A stretch of DNA of 45,220 nt. Source: Aphanomyces cochlioides (lineage: Eukaryota > Oomycota > Saprolegniomycetes > Saprolegniales > Verrucalvaceae). The position numbers and the translations under genes are program-made. Shown piece after piece: positions 38,397 to 45,220 of this stretch (the first letter of the stretch is position 1; the number at the start of each line of letters is the position of its first letter). The notes beneath the pieces are model-generated. The model was not told where the DNA came from. It did no database searches and saw nothing but the letters and a program-made list of their open reading frames with translations. The stretch is taken from contig JAHQRK010000068.1 of NCBI GenBank assembly GCA_019828595.1, forward strand, positions 1 to 45,220. The letters are read 5' to 3'.

Positions 38397-38466
38397 AGTT
38401 GTATTAACCTTATTTTTGAGCAAAGGCCCTAATGACTTACTAATTTGCCTCGTACTGTATAAATAT
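38397..38466 (+). repeat. AT-rich segment, copy 7 (left end deleted)
   Basis: In this 266-bp monomer (38278-38543), two G are lost from the GTGGGTACC before the segment, and ten bases are lost at the junction, so AAAAGT runs directly into AGTTGTATTAACC. The rest, including TATAAATAT and the right direct repeat from 38466, is intact. The missing GG destroys the GGTACC site on the left side in this copy. Confidence 0.88.
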
Positions 38467-41072
38467 GGGTACCAAAAGTGGAGAAAAAGTGGCATCGAGA
38501 TGCATTTTGTGGGGTATGATTGGGACTATCGCGTGTTGATTTCGGACCAAGTTGATGCTTGGTCGTCCACCACACGAGCATGACACCTTTCAAACATGCC
38601 AGACGTGGCGAGTGGGTATCTCGATGGGGTCGAGATGTGCATGTGGCACGTGGGTACCAAAAGTGGAGAAAAAGTGGCATCGAGATGCATTTTGTGGGGT
38701 ATGATTGGGACTATCGCGTGTTGATTTCGGACCAAGTTGATGCTTGGTCGTCCACCACACGAGCATGACACCTTTCAAACATGCCAGACGTGGCGAGTGG
38801 GTATCTCGATGGGGTCGAGATGTGCATGTGGCACGTGGGTACCAAAAGTGGAGAAAAAGTGGCATCGAGATGCATTTTGTGGGGTATGATTGGGACTATC
38901 GCGTGTTGATTTCGGACCAAGTTGATGCTTGGTCGTCCACCACACGAGCATGACACCTTTCAAACATGCCAGACGTGGCGAGTGGGTATCTCGATGGGGT
39001 CGAGATGTGCATGTGGCACGTGGGTACCAAAAGTGGAGAAAAAGTGGCATCGAGATGCATTTTGTGGGGTATGATTGGGACTATCGCGTGTTGATTTCGG
39101 ACCAAGTTGATGCTTGGTCGTCCACCACACGAGCATGACACCTTTCAAACATGCCAGACGTGGCGAGTGGGTATCTCGATGGGGTCGAGATGTGCATGTG
39201 GCACGTGGGTACCAAAAGTGGAGAAAAAGTGGCATCGAGATGCATTTTGTGGGGTATGATTGGGACTATCGCGTGTTGATTTCGGACCAAGTTGATGCTT
39301 GGTCGTCCACCACACGAGCATGACACCTTTCAAACATGCCAGACGTGGCGAGTGGGTATCTCGATGGGGTCGAGATGTGCATGTGGCACGTGGGTACCAA
39401 AAGTGGAGAAAAAGTGGCATCGAGATGCATTTTGTGGGGTATGATTGGGACTATCGCGTGTTGATTTCGGACCAAGTTGATGCTTGGTCGTCCACCACAC
39501 GAGCATGACACCTTTCAAACATGCCAGACGTGGCGAGTGGGTATCTCGATGGGGTCGAGATGTGCATGTGGCACGTGGGTACCAAAAGTGGAGAAAAAGT
39601 GGCATCGAGATGCATTTTGTGGGGTATGATTGGGACTATCGCGTGTTGATTTCGGACCAAGTTGATGCTTGGTCGTCCACCACACGAGCATGACACCTTT
39701 CAAACATGCCAGACGTGGCGAGTGGGTATCTCGATGGGGTCGAGATGTGCATGTGGCACGTGGGTACCAAAAGTGGAGAAAAAGTGGCATCGAGATGCAT
39801 TTTGTGGGGTATGATTGGGACTATCGCGTGTTGATTTCGGACCAAGTTGATGCTTGGTCGTCCACCACACGAGCATGACACCTTTCAAACATGCCAGACG
39901 TGGCGAGTGGGTATCTCGATGGGGTCGAGATGTGCATGTGGCACGTGGGTACCAAAAGTGGAGAAAAAGTGGCATCGAGATGCATTTTGTGGGGTATGAT
40001 TGGGACTATCGCGTGTTGATTTCGGACCAAGTTGATGCTTGGTCGTCCACCACACGAGCATGACACCTTTCAAACATGCCAGACGTGGCGAGTGGGTATC
40101 TCGATGGGGTCGAGATGTGCATGTGGCACGTGGGTACCAAAAGTGGAGAAAAAGTGGCATCGAGATGCATTTTGTGGGGTATGATTGGGACTATCGCGTG
40201 TTGATTTCGGACCAAGTTGATGCTTGGTCGTCCACCACACGAGCATGACACCTTTCAAACATGCCAGACGTGGCGAGTGGGTATCTCGATGGGGTCGAGA
40301 TGTGCATGTGGCACGTGGGTACCAAAAGTGGAGAAAAAGTGGCATCGAGATGCATTTTGTGGGGTATGATTGGGACTATCGCGTGTTGATTTCGGACCAA
40401 GTTGATGCTTGGTCGTCCACCACACGAGCATGACACCTTTCAAACATGCCAGACGTGGCGAGTGGGTATCTCGATGGGGTCGAGATGTGCATGTGGCACG
40501 TGGGTACCAAAAGTGGAGAAAAAGTGGCATCGAGATGCATTTTGTGGGGTATGATTGGGACTATCGCGTGTTGATTTCGGACCAAGTTGATGCTTGGTCG
40601 TCCACCACACGAGCATGACACCTTTCAAACATGCCAGACGTGGCGAGTGGGTATCTCGATGGGGTCGAGATGTGCATGTGGCACGTGGGTACCAAAAGTG
40701 GAGAAAAAGTGGCATCGAGATGCATTTTGTGGGGTATGATTGGGACTATCGCGTGTTGATTTCGGACCAAGTTGATGCTTGGTCGTCCACCACACGAGCA
40801 TGACACCTTTCAAACATGCCAGACGTGGCGAGTGGGTATCTCGATGGGGTCGAGATGTGCATGTGGCACGTGGGTACCAAAAGTGGAGAAAAAGTGGCAT
40901 CGAGATGCATTTTGTGGGGTATGATTGGGACTATCGCGTGTTGATTTCGGACCAAGTTGATGCTTGGTCGTCCACCACACGAGCATGACACCTTTCAAAC
41001 ATGCCAGACGTGGCGAGTGGGTATCTCGATGGGGTCGAGATGTGCATGTGGCACGTGGGTACCAAAAGTGGA

Positions 41073-41149
41073 TTAAATGAGTTGTATTAACCTTATTTTT
41101 GAGCAAAGGCCCTAATGACTTACTAATTTGCCTCGTACTGTATAAATAT
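41073..41149 (+). repeat. AT-rich segment, copy 8 (full length)
   Basis: Identical by eye to copy 1, in a 278-bp monomer (40949-41226). It is the last segment-bearing monomer in the window; beyond it the array shows small length variants instead. Confidence 0.9.
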
Positions 41150-41597
41150 GGGTACCAAAAGTGGAGAAAAAGTGGCATCGAGATGCATTTTGTGGGGTAT
41201 GATTGGGACTATCGCGTGTTGATTTCGGACCAAGTTGATGCTTGGTCGTCCACCACACGAGCATGACACCTTTCAAACATGCCAGACGTGGCGAGTGGGT
41301 ATCTCGATGGGGTCGAGATGTGCATGTGGCACGTGGGTACCAAAAGTGGAGAAAAAAGTGGCATCGAGATGCATTTTGTGGGGTATGATTGGGACTATCG
41401 CGTGTTGATTTCGGACCAAGTTGATGCTTGGTCGTCCACCACACGAGCATGACACCTTTCAAACATGCCAGACGTGGCGAGTGGGTATCTCGATGGGGTC
41501 GAGATGTGCATGTGGCACGTGGGTACCAAAAGTGGAGAAAAAGTGGCATCGAGATGCATTTTGTGGGGTATGATTGGGACTATCGCGTGTTGATTTC

Positions 41598-42335
41598 GGA
41601 CCAAGTTGATGCTTGGTCGTCCACCACACGAGCATGACACCTTTCAAACATGCCAGACGTGGCGAGTGGGTATCTCGATGGGGTCGAGATGTGCATGTGG
41701 CACGTGGGTACCAAAAGTGGAGAAAAAGTGGCATCGAGATGCATTTTGTGGGGTATGATTGGGACTATCGCGTGTTGATTTCGGACCAAGTTGATGCTTG
41801 GTCGTCCACCACACGAGCATGACACCTTTCAAACATGCCAGACGTGGCGAGTGGGTATCTCGATGGGGTCGAGATGTGCATGTGGCACGTGGGTACCAAA
41901 GTGGAGAAAAAGTGGCATCGAGATGCATTTTGTGGGGTATGATTGGGACTATCGCGTGTTGATTTCGGACCAAGTTGATGCTTGGTCGTCCACCACACGA
42001 GCATGACACCTTTCAAACATGCCAGACGTGGCGAGTGGGTATCTCGATGGGGTCGAGATGTGCATGTGGCACGTGGGTACCAAAAGTGGAGAAAAAGTGG
42101 CATCGAGATGCATTTTGTGGGGTATGATTGGGACTATCGCGTGTTGATTTCGGACCAAGTTGATGCTTGGTCGTCCACCACACGAGCATGACACCTTTCA
42201 AACATGCCAGACGTGGCGAGTGGGTATCTCGATGGGGTCGAGATGTGCATGTGGCACGTGGGTACCAAAGTGGAGAAAAAGTGGCATCGAGATGCATTTT
42301 GTGGGGTATGATTGGGACTATCGCGTGTTGATTTC
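41598..42335. repeat. Two copies of a 369-bp dimer (185 + 184 bp monomers)
   Basis: Monomers alternate between the canonical form (41598, 41967) and a form with three instead of four A after GGTACC (41783, 42152). The pair is therefore repeated exactly once as a 369-bp unit. The same three-A form recurs at 43908 and 44643, so it behaves like an inherited variant rather than random noise. Confidence 0.7.
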
Positions 42336-43816
42336 GGACCAAGTTGATGCTTGGTCGTCCACCACACGAGCATGACACCTTTCAAACATGCCAGACGTGG
42401 CGAGTGGGTATCTCGATGGGGTCGAGATGTGCATGTGGCACGTGGGTACCAAAAGTGGAGAAAAAGTGGCATCGAGATGCATTTTGTGGGGTATGATTGG
42501 GACTATCGCGTGTTGATTTCGGACCAAGTTGATGCTTGGTCGTCCACCACACGAGCATGACACCTTTCAAACATGCCAGACGTGGCGAGTGGGTATCTCG
42601 ATGGGGTCGAGATGTGCATGTGGCACGTGGGTACCAAAAGTGGAGAAAAAGTGGCATCGAGATGCATTTTGTGGGGTATGATTGGGACTATCGCGTGTTG
42701 ATTTCGGACCAAGTTGATGCTTGGTCGTCCACCACACGAGCATGACACCTTTCAAACATGCCAGACGTGGCGAGTGGGTATCTCGATGGGGTCGAGATGT
42801 GCATGTGGCACGTGGGTACCAAAAGTGGAGAAAAAGTGGCATCGAGATGCATTTTGTGGGGTATGATTGGGACTATCGCGTGTTGATTTCGGACCAAGTT
42901 GATGCTTGGTCGTCCACCACACGAGCATGACACCTTTCAAACATGCCAGACGTGGCGAGTGGGTATCTCGATGGGGTCGAGATGTGCATGTGGCACGTGG
43001 GTACCAAAAGTGGAGAAAAAGTGGCATCGAGATGCATTTTGTGGGGTATGATTGGGACTATCGCGTGTTGATTTCGGACCAAGTTGATGCTTGGTCGTCC
43101 ACCACACGAGCATGACACCTTTCAAACATGCCAGACGTGGCGAGTGGGTATCTCGATGGGGTCGAGATGTGCATGTGGCACGTGGGTACCAAAAGTGGAG
43201 AAAAAGTGGCATCGAGATGCATTTTGTGGGGTATGATTGGGACTATCGCGTGTTGATTTCGGACCAAGTTGATGCTTGGTCGTCCACCACACGAGCATGA
43301 CACCTTTCAAACATGCCAGACGTGGCGAGTGGGTATCTCGATGGGGTCGAGATGTGCATGTGGCACGTGGGTACCAAAAGTGGAGAAAAAGTGGCATCGA
43401 GATGCATTTTGTGGGGTATGATTGGGACTATCGCGTGTTGATTTTCGGACCAAGTTGATGCTTGGTCGTCCACCACACGAGCATGACACCTTTCAAACAT
43501 GCCAGACGTGGCGAGTGGGTATCTCGATGGGGTCGAGATGTGCATGTGGCACGTGGGTACCAAAAGTGGAGAAAAAGTGGCATCGAGATGCATTTTGTGG
43601 GGTATGATTGGGACTATCGCGTGTTGATTTCGGACCAAGTTGATGCTTGGTCGTCCACCACACGAGCATGACACCTTTCAAACATGCCAGACGTGGCGAG
43701 TGGGTATCTCGATGGGGTCGAGATGTGCATGTGGCACGTGGGTACCAAAAGTGGAGAAAAAGTGGCATCGAGATGCATTTTGTGGGGTATGATTGGGACT
43801 ATCGCGTGTTGATTTC

Positions 43817-44088
43817 GGACCAAGTTGATGCTTGGTCGTCCACCACACGAGCATGACACCTTTCAAACATGCCAGACGTGGCGAGTGGGTATCTCGATGG
43901 GGTCGAGCCAAGTTGATGCTTGGTCGTCCACCACACGAGCATGACACCTTTCAAACATGCCAGACGTGGCGAGTGGGTATCTCGATGGGGTCGAGATGTG
44001 CATGTGGCACGTGGGTACCAAAGTGGAGAAAAAGTGGCATCGAGATGCATTTTGTGGGGTATGATTGGGACTATCGCGTGTTGATTTC
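43817..44088. repeat. Deletion junction fusing two truncated monomers (272 bp)
   Basis: The monomer starting at 43817 stops after GGGTCGAG at 43907 and is joined directly to CCAAGTTGATG at 43908, the fourth base of the next unit. Against a 185 + 184 bp pair this removes 97 bp. Little or no microhomology is seen at the junction. The left partner ends inside the right arm of dyad 2 and the right partner starts inside the left arm of dyad 1. The second half carries the three-A variant at 44020. Confidence 0.88.
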
Positions 44089-45196
44089 GGACCAAGTTGA
44101 TGCTTGGTCGTCCACCACACGAGCATGACACCTTTCAAACATGCCAGACGTGGCGAGTGGGTATCTCGATGGGGTCGAGATGTGCATGTGGCACGTGGGT
44201 ACCAAAAGTGGAGAAAAGTGGCATCGAGATGCATTTTGTGGGGTATGATTGGGACTATCGCGTGTTGATTTCGGACCAAGTTGATGCTTGGTCGTCCACC
44301 ACACGAGCATGACACCTTTCAAACATGCCAGACGTGGCGAGTGGGTATCTCGATGGGGTCGAGATGTGCATGTGGCACGTGGGTACCAAAAGTGGAGAAA
44401 AAAGTGGCATCGAGATGCATTTTGTGGGGTATGATTGGGACTATCGCGTGTTGATTTCGGACCAAGTTGATGCTTGGTCGTCCACCACACGAGCATGACA
44501 CCTTTCAAACATGCCAGACGTGGCGAGTGGGTATCTCGATGGGGTCGAGATGTGCATGTGGCACGTGGGTACCAAAAGTGGAGAAAAAAGTGGCATCGAG
44601 ATGCATTTTGTGGTATGATTGGGACTATCGCGTGTTGATTTCGGACCAAGTTGATGCTTGGTCGTCCACCACACGAGCATGACACCTTTCAAACATGCCA
44701 GACGTGGCGAGTGGGTATCTCGATGGGGTCGAGATGTGCATGTGGCACGTGGGTACCAAAGTGGAGAAAAAGTGGCATCGAGATGCATTTTGTGGGGTAT
44801 GATTGGGACTATCGCGTGTTGATTTCGGACCAAGTTGATGCTTGGTCGTCCACCACACGAGCATGACACCTTTCAAACATGCCAGACGTGGCGAGTGGGT
44901 ATCTCGATGGGGTCGAGATGTGCATGTGGCACGTGGGTACCAAAAGTGGAGAAAAAGTGGCATCGAGATGCATTTTGTGGGGTATGATTGGGACTATCGC
45001 GTGTTGATTTCGGACCAAGTTGATGCTTGGTCGTCCACCACACGAGCATGACACCTTTCAAACATGCCAGACGTGGCGAGTGGGTATCTCGATGGGGTCG
45101 AGATGTGCATGTGGCACGTGGGTACCAAAAGTGGAGAAAAAGTGGCATCGAGATGCATTTTGTGGGGTATGATTGGGACTATCGCGTGTTGATTTC

Positions 45197-45220
45197 GGAC
45201 CAAGTTGATGCTTGGTCGTC
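45197..45220. repeat. Partial monomer at the right window edge
   Basis: The first 24 bases of a canonical unit, cut by the end of the window. The array evidently continues, so no true right boundary of the satellite is visible. The left edge is likewise inside the array. Confidence 0.9.

Larger units (their letters stand above)
34336..41226. repeat. Segment-bearing region with irregular spacing (10, 3, 7, 14 monomers)
   Basis: Segment-bearing monomers start at 34336, 36279, 36927, 38278 and 40949, separated by 10, 3, 7 and 14 monomers. The copies between them are canonical. The regular 17-monomer period of the left blocks is lost here. Unequal exchange or deletion out of phase with the period would explain this. 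10+7 and 3+14 both equal 17, which may be coincidence. Confidence 0.85.
1..45220. repeat. Satellite DNA array, 185-bp monomer, about 241 copies
   Basis: The entire window is a head-to-tail array of one monomer with a basic period of 185 bp. Setting the phase at GGACCAAG gives starts at 1, 187, 375, 560 and so on to 45197. 218 monomers are canonical, 23 differ in length or sequence, and the last is cut by the window edge; these lengths add up exactly to 45,220 bp. No copy is inverted. Each canonical monomer has single CACGTG, GGTACC and ATGCAT sites, so enzymes cutting these would give a 185-bp ladder. Arrays of this scale with a near-nucleosomal unit are known from eukaryotic centromeric, pericentromeric and subtelomeric heterochromatin. 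The family is not one I recognise. No promoter, gene or RNA gene interrupts the array. Confidence 0.98.
41227..45220. repeat. Variable right end of the array
   Basis: 22 monomers plus a 24-bp partial copy. Start-to-start lengths are 186, 185, 185, 184, 185, 184, then six of 185 (42336-43260: five; the sixth, 43261, is 186), 185, 185, a 91+181-bp deleted pair, 184, 186, 184, 184, 185 and 185. Most changes are one base in an A or T run: six A at 41352, three A at 41898, 42267, 44020 and 44758, an extra T at 43442-43445, four A at 44214, six A at 44398 and 44584, and loss of GG at about 44612. The higher variant density than in the left block fits a less homogenised array flank, or lower consensus quality at a sequence end. 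Confidence 0.88.

Noticed and set aside
44071..44685. Longest open frame, 204 aa on the - strand
   Set aside because: It exists only because one-base run-length changes in the variable end happen to join frames of adjacent monomers. Its sequence is the satellite translated in alternating frames.
1..45220. CRISPR array
   Set aside because: The unit is 185 bp with no short repeat/unique spacer alternation; the whole unit is repeated and no cas-like gene is present.
1..45220. 5S or 45S rRNA gene tandem array
   Set aside because: No 5S rRNA internal control region or other rRNA sequence is recognisable in the unit. A subrepeat array of an rDNA spacer cannot be fully excluded but would be exceptionally long.
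1..45220. Telomeric repeat or array boundary
   Set aside because: No short telomere-type repeat and no unique flanking DNA occurs anywhere; both window edges lie inside the satellite.

Overview
The whole window (1-45220) is one tandem satellite array. It holds no gene, RNA gene, prokaryotic operon, CRISPR array or complete transposon that I can support. The monomer is 185 bp (51% GC), and every copy is head-to-tail in the same orientation. Taking each monomer to start at the sequence GGACCAAG, I count 241 monomers plus a 24-bp partial copy at the right end. Of these, 218 are canonical 185-bp copies and 23 are variants. The lengths sum exactly to 45,220 bp, so no base is left unexplained by the array. 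An array this long and uniform, with a roughly nucleosome-length monomer, points to a eukaryotic nuclear genome (centromeric, pericentromeric, subtelomeric or other heterochromatic satellite). I do not recognise the family and cannot name the organism; a plant is plausible but not demonstrated.

Layout. (1) 1-374: two slightly odd monomers with A/T-run differences. (2) 375-24794: 132 consecutive canonical monomers with constant 185-bp spacing and no difference I could find. (3) 24795-41226: the same monomer, but eight copies carry an AT-rich segment at one fixed site. Six of these are nominally full-length (one is 1 bp short) and two are partly deleted. The segment lies between two copies of a 17-bp direct repeat that is itself part of the monomer. 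Start-to-start spacing is 17, 17, 16, 10, 3, 7 and 14 monomers, so the left part looks like a higher-order repeat of about 3.24 kb that breaks down to the right. Three other variant monomers sit between the third and fourth segments (32288, 33404, 33966). (4) 41227-45220: a more variable end with single-base length changes, a 369-bp dimer pattern and a junction that removes 97 bp.

The monomer is rich in short dyad symmetries (five inverted repeats of 4-7 bp arms, plus CACGTG, GGTACC and ATGCAT palindromes). It has a strong strand asymmetry (60 G versus 35 C on the + strand) and no CpG depletion. Open frames exist in several phases because stops are sparse. They are the same few peptides repeated every 185 bp, overlap on both strands, and change frame each copy because 185 is not a multiple of three, so I treat none as coding.

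The most informative signals are the near-perfect homogeneity of the left 24 kb, the periodic AT-rich segment between direct repeats, and two small insertions that look copied from sequence a few bases away. The main caution is that identical arrays are hard to assemble: copy number and homogeneity may be partly assembly products, and single-base A/T-run differences may be consensus errors.
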